Below are positions 1 to 6,006 of a DNA stretch of 8,084 nucleotides, one piece after another. How positions within the stretch are numbered: position 1 is the first letter of the stretch; every line of letters starts with the position of its first letter. The notes beneath the pieces were generated by a model. The model worked only from the letters and a program-made list of their open reading frames with translations, did not search any database and was not told the origin of the DNA. The stretch covers positions 1 to 8,084 of the forward strand of contig JAKEIF010000141.1 in the NCBI GenBank assembly GCA_022545875.1, written 5' to 3'. Source of the DNA: Nitrososphaera sp. (GTDB taxonomy: Archaea > Thermoproteota > Nitrososphaeria > Nitrososphaerales > Nitrososphaeraceae). Made by a program: the position numbers and the translations under genes.

Positions 1-113
1 ACGTCGACATGATCGTGATGGGCAGAAAGGGACTCGGGGGCAGCCAGTCGGATATGGGACATGTGAGCGCCAAGGTCCTGAGACTGTCGTCCAAGCCCCT
101 GGTTCTGCTGTAG
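1..113 (+). CDS. Universal stress protein (UspA family), C-terminal end only
   Basis: The reading frame starting at base 3 is open to a TAG at 111-113 and gives a 36-residue tail beginning VDMIVMGRKGLGG and ending VSAKVLRLSSKPLVLL. This matches the last part of UspA-fold proteins: the strand 'D-x-I-V-M-G', the nucleotide-binding glycine loop (GRKG, then a glycine just before VSAKVLR), and the final helix and strand in which a proline precedes a hydrophobic end. The loop between the second and third glycines appears one residue shorter than the usual G-2x-G-9x-G pattern, so ATP binding is uncertain. UspA proteins are small cytoplasmic proteins, often ATP-binding, linked to stress and energy state. 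The gene starts outside the window. It ends 86 bases before the urea transporter, which has its own TATA-like box, so it is probably a separate transcription unit. Confidence 0.75.
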   Translation, partial: VDMIVMGRKGLGGSQSDMGHVSAKVLRLSSKPLVLL

Positions 114-118
114 CAGTT

Positions 119-140
119 TAGCCGATGTCGGCTAATTTTT
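119..140 (+). terminator. Inverted repeat followed by a T-run after the usp gene (terminator or operator)
   Basis: Bases 119-134 read TAGCCGATGTCGGCTA, a perfect 7-bp inverted repeat around TG (or a 6-bp stem with a 4-base loop), followed by A and five T residues (136-140). The order stem then T-run suits transcription termination of the stress-protein gene. The repeat also lies only about 8 bases upstream of the TATA-like box of the next gene, so it could equally be a binding site for a dimeric regulator. The sequence does not decide between the two. Confidence 0.45.
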
Positions 141-141
141 C

Positions 142-151
142 ACATATAAAG
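142..151 (+). promoter_or_regulatory. TATA-like box for the urea transporter gene
   Basis: ACATATAAAG at 142-151 resembles the archaeal TATA box. Transcription would be expected to start about 25 bases downstream, near 170-176, leaving a leader of roughly 25-30 bases before the ATG at 200. No clear Shine-Dalgarno sequence is seen in that leader. The start site is inferred, not observed. Confidence 0.55.
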
Positions 152-199
152 AGCCTTGTTGATTAAATCGATAAGTAAATCACAAAATCATTGTGAACC

Positions 200-2188
200 A
201 TGGCAAAGCAACTGGCAATTTTGTCACTTTTTGCAATAGCTGTGGTAGCAGCGGCCGGCAGCTTCGAGAATGCAAGCGCGGCGGGGGAAATCGGTCAAGG
301 CTTTACTCTTGGCGGGGTTCTGGACGAGTCGATAGGATGGTTTATCGTAGTCGGGCTCGGCGCAGTCTTTGCGGTAGTCATTTCGCTTGAAATCAAAATC
401 GAGGAAAAGTACCTGGGAGTCACGAAAACTTCAGAGTGGTTCAATACGGCGGGCAGGGTCATAAAGACCGGACTCACTGCGGCCGCGATTGTTTCTGCAT
501 GGACATGGGCTGCGACCCTGCTTCAATCTTCGACCGTCGCTTACCAGTACGGAATCAGCGGCCCTTTCTGGTATGCAGCGGGCGCTTCTGTTCAGGTGCT
601 CTTGTTCGGAATCCTTGCAATTGAGCTAAAGAGAAAAGCTCCCAATGCCCACACTTTCCTTGAAATCATCCGCGCAAGGTTTGGCGACGGCGCTCACAGG
701 GTGTTCCTTGTATTTGCATTAATGACAAACATGATAGTTACCGCAATGTTGCTTTTAGGAGGGGCCGCAGTTGTCAACGGCCTGACCGGCATGAACATTT
801 CGCTTGCAGCATTTCTGATACCGATAGGTGTGATGGTCTACACCCTTGTAGGGGGTTTGAAGGCGACCTTTGTCGCCGACTATATGCACACCATCGTGAT
901 ATTCGCAGTAATCCTGACGTTTGTGTCGGTGGTGTATTTCGTAAGTCCTGTCACCGGGGGGATACAGGGCATGTACGACAAGCTGGTAGAGGCAGCAGCA
1001 TTGCGGCCTGTGGAAGGCAATGCGGCAGGAGCGTATCTTACCATGGCTTCAGTTGGCGGGCTCATATTCGGCATAATCAACCTTGTCGGCAACTTTGGAA
1101 CTGTCTTTGTAGACCAGGCATATTGGCAGCGGGCAATTGCTGCCCGGCCAAGCTCCACCGTCAAAGGCTTTTTGCTTGGCGGAATGTGCTGGTTCGCAAT
1201 CCCGTTCACACTTGCAACAACGATGGGCCTTACCGCAGTCGCACTGGGCGTAAGCCTGACTCCTGAACAGGTGCAGCTGGGACTTACCGTTCCGGCTGCT
1301 GCGTCGGTCCTGATGGGAGAAGTTGGGGCAATCATGGTCCTGACCATGTTGTTTATGGCAGTAACGTCGGCCGGCTCTGCTGAGCTAATCGCGGTATCTT
1401 CGCTGATTACTTATGATGTCTACAGGACGTACAAGAATCCTATGGCGACAGGCAAGCAGCTGTTAAAGGTGTCAAGGGCGGTAATCGTCGGGTTCGGGCT
1501 AGGCATGGGCGGGCTGGCTGTGATCTTGCTCTCTGTTGGGCTCAGCTTGGGGTTTGTCTATCTCGCAATGGGTGTCCTTATCGGTTCTGCCGTAATTCCA
1601 ATCGCGCTTACGATTACCTGGAAGAGGACCAACAAGTACGCCGCAACTGCTGGTGCGATAATCGGTCTCTTTGCAGCACTCGGCGCATGGATTGGTACGG
1701 CAATGGTATTGCCCCAGTATGGAGGCGTGGTATCTATAGCAAGCCTTGGCGACAACTTTGCCATGCTGTATGGCAACGTTACAGGAATTCTGGTCGGTGG
1801 CGCGATAGCCGGGATAGGCAGCCTTGCAAAGCGCTCAAGCTTTGAGTGGAGCGAGATCGGCAGAAAGATCACGCTTGTAGAGACGAGCAAGACACAGGTA
1901 AGCGAACAGGACCAGGACGAGGAGACTCTAAAGAGAGCGTTCAAGTTCAGCCTGAGGGGAGGCGGATTGATGACGCTGGTCCTTATCGTTGGATGGCCAC
2001 TGCCTCTGTTCTTCTCTGGATACGTCTTTGATGTAGGGTTCTACAGCCTTTGGGTAGGCATCGCAGTTGTGTGGGTATCAGTTGCGACCTTCTTTATCGT
2101 AGGCCTGCCGATAATTGAAGCGAGACATGGAATCGCAAAGATAGCGCGACGGCAGAAGGCAGTGAAAGAGGAGACACCGGGGGTCTAG
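200..2188 (+). CDS. Sodium:solute symporter, DUR3-type urea transporter
   Basis: This is a 662-residue multi-pass membrane protein of the SSS family, most like DUR3 urea/H+ or Na+ symporters. Strong family stretches are SEWFNTAGR (78-86), GLTAAAIVSAWTWAATLLQSS (91-111), YGISGPFWYAAGA (117-129), GGLKATFVADYMHT (218-231) and GNFGTVFVDQAYWQRA (297-312). The segment AGSAELIAVSSLITYDVYRTY (391-411) corresponds to the helix that carries part of the sodium site in SSS proteins. About fifteen hydrophobic helices can be traced. A charged linker (about 543-582) comes before the last two, which end near 636. The first 28 residues look like a cleavable signal peptide: K3, a hydrophobic core at 5-19, and ASA-A at 25-28. 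It would import urea across the cytoplasmic membrane for the urease encoded just downstream. The ATG was chosen because it begins this signal-like segment. Substrate is inferred from family and context. Confidence 0.88.
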   Translation: MAKQLAILSLFAIAVVAAAGSFENASAAGEIGQGFTLGGVLDESIGWFIVVGLGAVFAVVISLEIKIEEKYLGVTKTSEWFNTAGRVIKTGLTAAAIVSAWTWAATLLQSSTVAYQYGISGPFWYAAGASVQVLLFGILAIELKRKAPNAHTFLEIIRARFGDGAHRVFLVFALMTNMIVTAMLLLGGAAVVNGLTGMNISLAAFLIPIGVMVYTLVGGLKATFVADYMHTIVIFAVILTFVSVVYFVSPVTGGIQGMYDKLVEAAALRPVEGNAAGAYLTMASVGGLIFGIINLVGNFGTVFVDQAYWQRAIAARPSSTVKGFLLGGMCWFAIPFTLATTMGLTAVALGVSLTPEQVQLGLTVPAAASVLMGEVGAIMVLTMLFMAVTSAGSAELIAVSSLITYDVYRTYKNPMATGKQLLKVSRAVIVGFGLGMGGLAVILLSVGLSLGFVYLAMGVLIGSAVIPIALTITWKRTNKYAATAGAIIGLFAALGAWIGTAMVLPQYGGVVSIASLGDNFAMLYGNVTGILVGGAIAGIGSLAKRSSFEWSEIGRKITLVETSKTQVSEQDQDEETLKRAFKFSLRGGGLMTLVLIVGWPLPLFFSGYVFDVGFYSLWVGIAVVWVSVATFFIVGLPIIEARHGIAKIARRQKAVKEETPGV

Positions 2189-2190
2189 AA

Positions 2191-2706
2191 ATGACTGGCT
2201 GTACAGGCTGCGGCAAGCCTCTTGGCTTCAAGAAGTACAAGTTCCATCGAATGTGGAGGATTCCTGGGTACTACTGCAGGGAATGCATGCTAAAGCTCGG
2301 CAAGGACTTTGACGATCACGGGAGAATAACGACTCCAACCCATGCATGCGACTTGTGCAACGTGCAGTTCCACTACCTGGAATCGGCATGGCAGGGAAAG
2401 AAACAGGGACGCTACTGCAGCGTCTGCCGCGAAGCGATTTTGAATGGGGCCATACCTGAAAAGAATAGCATGCCTTCGCCTCAGAGACCTCCGCAGGTGA
2501 TGATGATCTTTGCCGGGCTCGGAGTCGTCATGATGGCGCTGGGCCTTGTTTTCACCCTGATGGTCGTTCCCGGGGGCAGTCCGAACCTTGCCAACATTCT
2601 GTTCGGATCGATTACCACTGCCCTGGGATTCGTGCTGTTCAGAAAGACAGTCCGGTCGCGCAGCCTTATCATGGGAAAGGCAAAGCCGCAAGGGACTGCA
2701 AGGTAA
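2191..2706 (+). CDS. Double zinc-ribbon protein with two C-terminal membrane helices, function unknown
   Basis: This 171-residue protein is not one I recognise by name. Four CxxC knuckles are visible at residues 4-7, 29-32, 53-56 and 76-79. They pair naturally as two zinc ribbons (4-7 with 29-32, and 53-56 with 76-79), each binding one metal ion with four cysteines. A proline-rich linker (94-101) leads to two hydrophobic helices at about 103-126 and 133-150 joined by a short PGGSPN turn, and then a basic tail (RKTVRSRS onward). The layout suggests a cytoplasmic zinc domain anchored in the membrane by a helical hairpin. The ATG lies two bases after the transporter stop codon, so the two genes are very probably co-transcribed and translationally coupled. 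A role in transporter assembly or control is possible but is only an inference from position. No catalytic motif is seen. Confidence 0.8.
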   Translation: MTGCTGCGKPLGFKKYKFHRMWRIPGYYCRECMLKLGKDFDDHGRITTPTHACDLCNVQFHYLESAWQGKKQGRYCSVCREAILNGAIPEKNSMPSPQRPPQVMMIFAGLGVVMMALGLVFTLMVVPGGSPNLANILFGSITTALGFVLFRKTVRSRSLIMGKAKPQGTAR

Positions 2707-2707
2707 A

Positions 2708-2725
2708 GCGGCCCTCTCTTTTTTT
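2708..2725 (+). terminator. Pyrimidine-rich, T-run terminator after the zinc-ribbon gene
   Basis: Immediately after the TAA at 2704-2706 the plus strand becomes pyrimidine-rich and runs into seven consecutive T residues (2719-2725). Archaeal RNA polymerase commonly stops at such T-rich tracts without a strong hairpin. Placement between the transporter unit and a new promoter for ureA supports the reading. Confidence 0.5.
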
Positions 2726-2815
2726 GTTGATTTGTCAGACATTATCTGTCATGCGCGATTCCTGTCCACCCATTGTCAAGCTGTTCTTCGTTAATCAAGT
2801 AGGCGGTTGAACGCA

Positions 2816-2825
2816 ATTATAAATA
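2816..2825 (+). promoter_or_regulatory. TATA-like box for the urease operon
   Basis: ATTATAAATA at 2816-2825 is a good archaeal TATA box, preceded by a GAACGCA stretch that could serve as the TFB recognition element. Initiation about 25 bases downstream falls near 2845-2850, almost on the ATG at 2852, so the ureABC message is expected to be leaderless or nearly so. No Shine-Dalgarno sequence precedes that ATG, in agreement. Confidence 0.62.
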
Positions 2826-2851
2826 CGAGAATTAGTAAACCAACTCTCGAC

Positions 2852-3154
2852 ATGATGCTAAGTCCACGCGAGATCGACAAGATGTACGTTTTCATCGCAG
2901 CGGAGGTGGCACGGCGGCGCCAGAAGAAGGGGCTAAAATTGAATTATGTTGAATCAATCGCACTCATATCGGACCACATAGTTGAAGGGGCGCGCGAGGG
3001 CAAATCAGTTTCAGAACTGATGGGTTCTGGCAGGCGCGTATTGTCGCGAAATGATGTTCTTCCGGGCGTGCCGGAACTTGTGAAAAGCGTGCAGGTTGAG
3101 GCGACGTTTGATGATGGCACGAAACTTGTAACCGTCCACGACCCGATTGTGTGA
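2852..3154 (+). CDS. ureA: Urease gamma subunit
   Basis: This gene encodes the small gamma subunit of nickel urease, which hydrolyses urea to ammonia and carbamate in the cytoplasm as part of an (UreABC)3-type assembly. The 100-residue product begins [10 protein letters not shown], as family members do, and carries [24 protein letters not shown] (27-50), [10 protein letters not shown] (55-64), [10 protein letters not shown] (68-77) and the terminal [18 protein letters not shown] (82-99). One hundred residues is the normal length. A longer frame could begin at a TTG at 2807, but that codon lies upstream of the TATA box, so the ATG at 2852 (or 2855) is preferred. The stop overlaps the GTG start of ureB in a GTGA junction, which indicates tight translational coupling. 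The gene is the first of a three-gene structural operon. Confidence 0.95.
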   Translation: MMLSPREIDKMYVFIAAEVARRRQKKGLKLNYVESIALISDHIVEGAREGKSVSELMGSGRRVLSRNDVLPGVPELVKSVQVEATFDDGTKLVTVHDPIV

Positions 3155-3522
3155 TAAATTTGATACCCGGCGAATATTTTCTATCAGAAAACCCGGTCAT
3201 GGCAAATGCAAACAGAAGAGTGTCAACACTCTCTGTAAGCAATACCGGCGACAGGCCGATCCAGGTCGGATCTCATGCACACTTTTTCGAAGTCAACAAG
3301 GCACTCTCATTTCAAAGAAAGGCTGCATACGGGTGCCATCTGAATATCCCTGCCGGAACGTCGATAAGATTTGAGCCGGGAGAGACAAAACAGGTAGAGC
3401 TCACCGATTACGGAGGCAAGAAGATAGTCTATGGATTCTCTGGCCTTGTCAACGGAAGGCTGGCGAGCAAAAAATCAGTCGCGCTTGCAAAAGCAAAAAG
3501 GAGGGGATTCAAGGGTGCTTGA
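3151..3522 (+). CDS. ureB: Urease beta subunit
   Basis: This gene encodes the beta subunit of urease, which packs around the alpha subunit and shapes the active-site approach. The 123-residue product shows the family's opening [12 protein letters not shown] (5-16), the hallmark [18 protein letters not shown] (32-49), [15 protein letters not shown] (64-78) and [11 protein letters not shown] (94-104). After the usual end near residue 104 there is a short lysine- and arginine-rich tail (105-123). The DNA for this tail also holds the ribosome binding site and start of ureC, so the extension may be partly a by-product of that overlap. The GTG start at 3151 overlaps the ureA stop (GTGA). It is chosen because it places IPGEYF near the N terminus; a TTG at 3160 would be an alternative. 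Confidence 0.95.
   Translation: MINLIPGEYFLSENPVMANANRRVSTLSVSNTGDRPIQVGSHAHFFEVNKALSFQRKAAYGCHLNIPAGTSIRFEPGETKQVELTDYGGKKIVYGFSGLVNGRLASKKSVALAKAKRRGFKGA
3500..3506 (+). promoter_or_regulatory. Ribosome binding site inside ureB that sets the ureC start
   Basis: GGAGGGG at 3500-3506 is a strong Shine-Dalgarno match lying 8 bases before the GTG at 3515. It sits within the last codons of ureB and identifies GTG 3515, not the more upstream in-frame codons, as the start of ureC. Confidence 0.75.
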
Positions 3523-5224
3523 GATTTCAAGGAAGCGATACGTCGATCTCTACGGGCCCACGACAGGCGACAGAGTAAGGCTAGCAGACACTGATTTGAT
3601 AATAGAGATTGAAAAGGATCTCTTGACTTATGGTGACGAACTTGTTTTTGGCGGAGGCAAGAGCGCGCGGGATGGCATGGGGCAAACAAGCGGGCTGACA
3701 AGCAAAAGCGCGCTGGATCTGATCATAACTAACGCCATTGTCATGGATCCCATCCTTGGCATAGTTAAGGCAGACATTGGCATAAAGAACGGGCTCATTG
3801 CAGGTATCGGCAAGGCGGGCAACCCAAACGTGATGGATGGAGTCAGCCTGGTAGCAGGGTCAGGAACGGAGATAATTTCAGGCGAACATACAATCTGCAC
3901 CGCTGGGACAATTGATACACACATCCACTTTATTTCTCCACAGCAGGCCATTGAAGCGATATGCAGTGGAACGACGACAATGATTGGCGGAGGAACCGGG
4001 CCAGCTGACGGCACGAATGCAACGACATGTACCCCTGGCCCCTGGAACCTTCATAGGATGCTTGAAGCAGTAGACGAGCTTCCTCTGAATTTCGGCCTGC
4101 TCGGCAAGGGAAATGACGCTCTAGAGCCCGGGCTAATTGAACAAATTGCAGCGGGGGCATGCGGGCTCAAGCTGCATGAAGACTGGGGCACTACTCCTGC
4201 AACCATTGACGCGGCTCTGCGAGTTGCAGACAAGACTGACACGCAGGTGGCAATCCACACAGATACCCTCAACGAATGTGGCTACGTGGATGACACCATC
4301 GAGGCAATCGCGGGAAGAGCAATCCACACATACCACACTGAAGGCGCGGGAGGGGGACACGCGCCTGACATAATGAAGATTGCCGGAGAAAAATATATTC
4401 TTCCTTCTTCGACAAATCCAACGCGGCCGCTTACGGTTAACACGCTTGAAGAGCACCTTGACATGATGATGGTCTGCCACCACCTTAATCCCTCGGTTCA
4501 AGAAGACGTCGCTTTCGCAGAGTCGAGGATAAGACAGGAAACGATTGCTGCAGAAGACGTGCTGCACGACATTGGCGCTCTCAGCATGTATTCCTCGGAC
4601 AGCCAGGCGATGGGGAGGGTAGGAGAAGTGACGACGCGAGCGTGGCAGACCGCGGACAAGATGAAAAAGTTGGCGGGCCGGCTCAAGGAAGAAAAGGGCG
4701 ACAATGACAACCTGCGCGCAAAAAGGTACTTGGCAAAACTGACAATCAACCCTGCAATAACACACGGAATTTCCGACTATGTGGGGTCGCTTGAACCTGG
4801 CAAGATTGCGGATATTGTCATCTGGACTCCGCAGTTTTTTGGCATAAAGCCCAAGATGATCGTCAAGGGAGGGTTCATTGCCTATTCGCTCATGGGCGAT
4901 CCAAATGCTTCCATACCGACGCCGGAGCCCGTGTACTACAGGCCCATGTTTGGCGCATTTGGCAAGGCGATGTACTCTACTTCAGTCACCTTCACTTCAA
5001 AACTCGCAATCAAAAGTGGCATCGGCAAGAACCTGAGACTCCAGAAAAAACTCCTCGCGGTAAAGAACTGCCGGAGGATCGGCAAGAAGGACATGCGCTA
5101 CAACAACTTGACGCCCAAAATAGCTATTGACCCTGAGACATATGAAGTCAAAGTTGACGGCGAGCTCGCAACAGTTCCTCCGGCTAACAAACTCGCTCTT
5201 GCTAGGTTGTACAATCTGTTCTAG
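3515..5224 (+). CDS. ureC: Urease alpha (catalytic) subunit
   Basis: This is the nickel-containing catalytic subunit of urease. With the GTG start at 3515 it has 569 residues, the usual length, and opens [20 protein letters not shown]. The active site is complete: His136 and His138 ([11 protein letters not shown]), the carbamylated Lys219 with His221 (GLKLHEDWG), His248 ([10 protein letters not shown]), His274, the flap Cys321-His322 (MVCHHLNPS), Arg338 and Asp362 ([12 protein letters not shown]). These match the well-known Klebsiella residues shifted by two. The C terminus ([18 protein letters not shown] to NLF) is also typical. The gene overlaps ureB by 8 bases, and a strong ribosome binding site in ureB supports the start. 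The frame stays open upstream to 3431, but that segment lies inside ureB and matches nothing in the family. Activation needs UreD/E/F/G proteins, which are not in this window. Confidence 0.97.
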   Translation: MLEISRKRYVDLYGPTTGDRVRLADTDLIIEIEKDLLTYGDELVFGGGKSARDGMGQTSGLTSKSALDLIITNAIVMDPILGIVKADIGIKNGLIAGIGKAGNPNVMDGVSLVAGSGTEIISGEHTICTAGTIDTHIHFISPQQAIEAICSGTTTMIGGGTGPADGTNATTCTPGPWNLHRMLEAVDELPLNFGLLGKGNDALEPGLIEQIAAGACGLKLHEDWGTTPATIDAALRVADKTDTQVAIHTDTLNECGYVDDTIEAIAGRAIHTYHTEGAGGGHAPDIMKIAGEKYILPSSTNPTRPLTVNTLEEHLDMMMVCHHLNPSVQEDVAFAESRIRQETIAAEDVLHDIGALSMYSSDSQAMGRVGEVTTRAWQTADKMKKLAGRLKEEKGDNDNLRAKRYLAKLTINPAITHGISDYVGSLEPGKIADIVIWTPQFFGIKPKMIVKGGFIAYSLMGDPNASIPTPEPVYYRPMFGAFGKAMYSTSVTFTSKLAIKSGIGKNLRLQKKLLAVKNCRRIGKKDMRYNNLTPKIAIDPETYEVKVDGELATVPPANKLALARLYNLF

Positions 5225-5231
5225 CGAGCAG

Positions 5232-5257
5232 TTCGGCAGCCGAAACTATATCTTTTT
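5232..5257 (+). terminator. Hairpin plus T-run after ureC
   Basis: Eight bases after the ureC stop, TTCGG-CAG-CCGAA (5232-5244) forms a 5-bp stem with a 3-base loop, and five T residues follow at 5253-5257. This could end the ureABC transcript. The T-run also overlaps the TATA-like element of the next gene, so the same bases may serve both purposes. Confidence 0.45.
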
Positions 5258-5260
5258 ATA
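5253..5260 (+). promoter_or_regulatory. TATA-like box for the 84-residue gene
   Basis: TTTTTATA at 5253-5260 resembles an archaeal TATA box. Its expected start point, near 5280, is only a few bases before the ATG at 5285, which predicts a leaderless message. The GAGGAG that touches the ATG (5279-5284) is too close to work as a normal ribosome binding site, in line with leaderless translation. Confidence 0.45.
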
Positions 5261-5273
5261 GTTACTAACTATA
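5257..5273 (+). repeat. 17-bp perfect palindrome with an additional half-site (candidate operator)
   Basis: TATAGTTACTAACTATA at 5257-5273 is a perfect inverted repeat of 8 bp around a single central C. A further copy of the half-site, AACTATA, lies at 5244-5250 in direct orientation, 23 bases before the copy at 5267. The palindrome begins inside the TATA-like element and ends 11 bases before the ATG of the following gene. This is where an archaeal repressor would block the basal transcription factors or RNA polymerase. It lies in non-coding DNA. An alternative role as part of an AT-rich terminator hairpin (5244-5263) cannot be excluded. Confidence 0.5.
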
Positions 5274-5284
5274 TTAAAGAGGAG

Positions 5285-5539
5285 ATGGCACCGGTAAAAA
5301 CAAAGGCCGAGATCGAAAAGGCATCAAGGAAGGCTGTTGAAGCGCTTTACGGAACTGACTTGCGCGATTTCAAAATAAGGGTGCTCTTTCCATTTCCAAG
5401 CGAGCAAAAACGCGACTCATGGGATGTGCAGGTAACTTTCCTTCAGGGCAAGCTGCAATATACCGTGGATCTCATAATTCAGGAAAATGATGGAAAAGTC
5501 ATAAACGCTCGGCTGATCGATACAATGGTCCCACTATAG
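5285..5539 (+). CDS. Small hypothetical protein, 84 residues
   Basis: I do not recognise this protein with confidence. It has an N-terminal charged amphipathic helix (about residues 5-22, KTKAEIEKASRKAVEALYG), followed by what look like four alternating-hydrophobic strands: FKIRVLFPF (29-37), SWDVQVTFL (45-53), LQYTVDLIIQ (57-66) and KVINARLID (71-79). There is no signal peptide, membrane helix, cysteine or catalytic motif, so it should be a soluble cytoplasmic alpha/beta domain. The helix-then-W-x-V-x-V-then-Y-x-V-x-L pattern recalls small domains such as GvpO, but the likeness is weak and I do not assign it. It follows ureC by 60 bases and has its own candidate promoter with a palindromic site. 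It may be regulated separately from urease. Codon use looks like that of its neighbours, and the gene is convergent with the response regulator. Confidence 0.72.
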   Translation: MAPVKTKAEIEKASRKAVEALYGTDLRDFKIRVLFPFPSEQKRDSWDVQVTFLQGKLQYTVDLIIQENDGKVINARLIDTMVPL

Positions 5540-5548
5540 ACCTCGCAA

Positions 5549-5561
5549 GTTATTTCTTTAA
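5549..5561 (+). terminator. T-rich tract after the 84-residue gene
   Basis: Ten bases past the TAG the plus strand has a T-rich stretch (5550-5559, TTATTTCTTT) that could terminate the small gene before it reads into the convergent signalling operon. There is no clear stem. The rest of the gap to 5643 shows no gene or RNA that I can identify. Confidence 0.35.
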
Positions 5562-5643
5562 AATTCACATCGTTCCGCATTTGTCAGTGATTGGCTTTAC
5601 CGAGCAGGTTGGATGGATAGAGCAAACCTTGTCTTTGTAATGC

Positions 5644-6006
5644 CTACGCAATGATTTCCTCGGCCCTTGCCAGAAGAAAGTCTAAGTCAACAGGTTTCCT
5701 TATGCAGTCCGATACACCGATGTCTTTGAACTGATCCAAATCTTTGTCTATTGTGGCGGACGCAGTTACGATAATTATCTTTTGTTTGCCTGACAGACCT
5801 TCTCTGTGCAGGCTTTCAAGAAGATCCTTTCCACTAAAATCGGGCATCGCAAGGTCGAGTAAGACGAGATCGTATCGGTTCTCTCTAATCAATCTCAGCC
5901 CCTCCCGTGAGCTGAGCGTATAGTCGTATTCATGACCGGAACTGATAAACGCGATTTGAAAGAGTTTGTTAATTTCTTCGTTGTCGTCGATCCCAAGAAT
6001 TTTCAC
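5644..6006 (-). CDS. Stand-alone receiver-domain response regulator (CheY-like)
   Basis: This 120-residue protein is a single receiver domain with nothing attached. The acidic pocket is Asp7-Asp8, the phospho-acceptor is Asp51 in DLVLLDLAMPDFSG (46-59), the switch threonine is Thr81 (IIIVTASA), and Lys104 lies in the conserved IRKP. All key residues are present, so it should take a phosphate from the kinase encoded just upstream. With no DNA-binding or enzymatic domain, it must act through protein contacts or as a relay in a longer phosphotransfer chain. Its GTG start overlaps the kinase TGA in a GTGA junction, and a full GGAGGT ribosome binding site lies at 6016-6021, 9 bases upstream. The two genes are therefore co-translated. 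Confidence 0.92.
   Translation of the reverse strand: MKILGIDDNEEINKLFQIAFISSGHEYDYTLSSREGLRLIRENRYDLVLLDLAMPDFSGKDLLESLHREGLSGKQKIIIVTASATIDKDLDQFKDIGVSDCIRKPVDLDFLLARAEEIIA

Noticed and set aside
880..1347. A 155-codon minus-strand frame inside the transporter gene
   Set aside because: It is antisense to a clear SSS transporter and its product, rich in Pro, Thr and Ala, shows no domain. It is a by-product of the coding bias on the other strand.
2734..2751. Imperfect palindrome CAGACATTATCTG upstream of ureA
   Set aside because: Only the outer four bases on each arm pair cleanly; the centre does not. The site is too weak to list as an operator.
2807..2851. TTG start for ureA giving 115 residues
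   Set aside because: The TATA box lies downstream of this codon, and family members begin at the residues encoded from 2852.
3431..3514. An N-terminal extension of UreC by 28 residues
   Set aside because: The extension overlaps ureB, has no family match, and the strong GGAGGGG site points to GTG 3515, which gives the normal UreC length.
4133..4765. A 210-codon open frame on the minus strand inside ureC
   Set aside because: It lies wholly antisense to ureC, whose protein sequence is conserved throughout. The predicted product is rich in Cys, Arg and Ser with no recognisable domain, as expected for a shadow frame.
5540..5643. A possible small RNA or tRNA between the convergent genes
   Set aside because: No cloverleaf, CCA end or strong stem was found; only a T-rich tract near 5550-5560 stands out.
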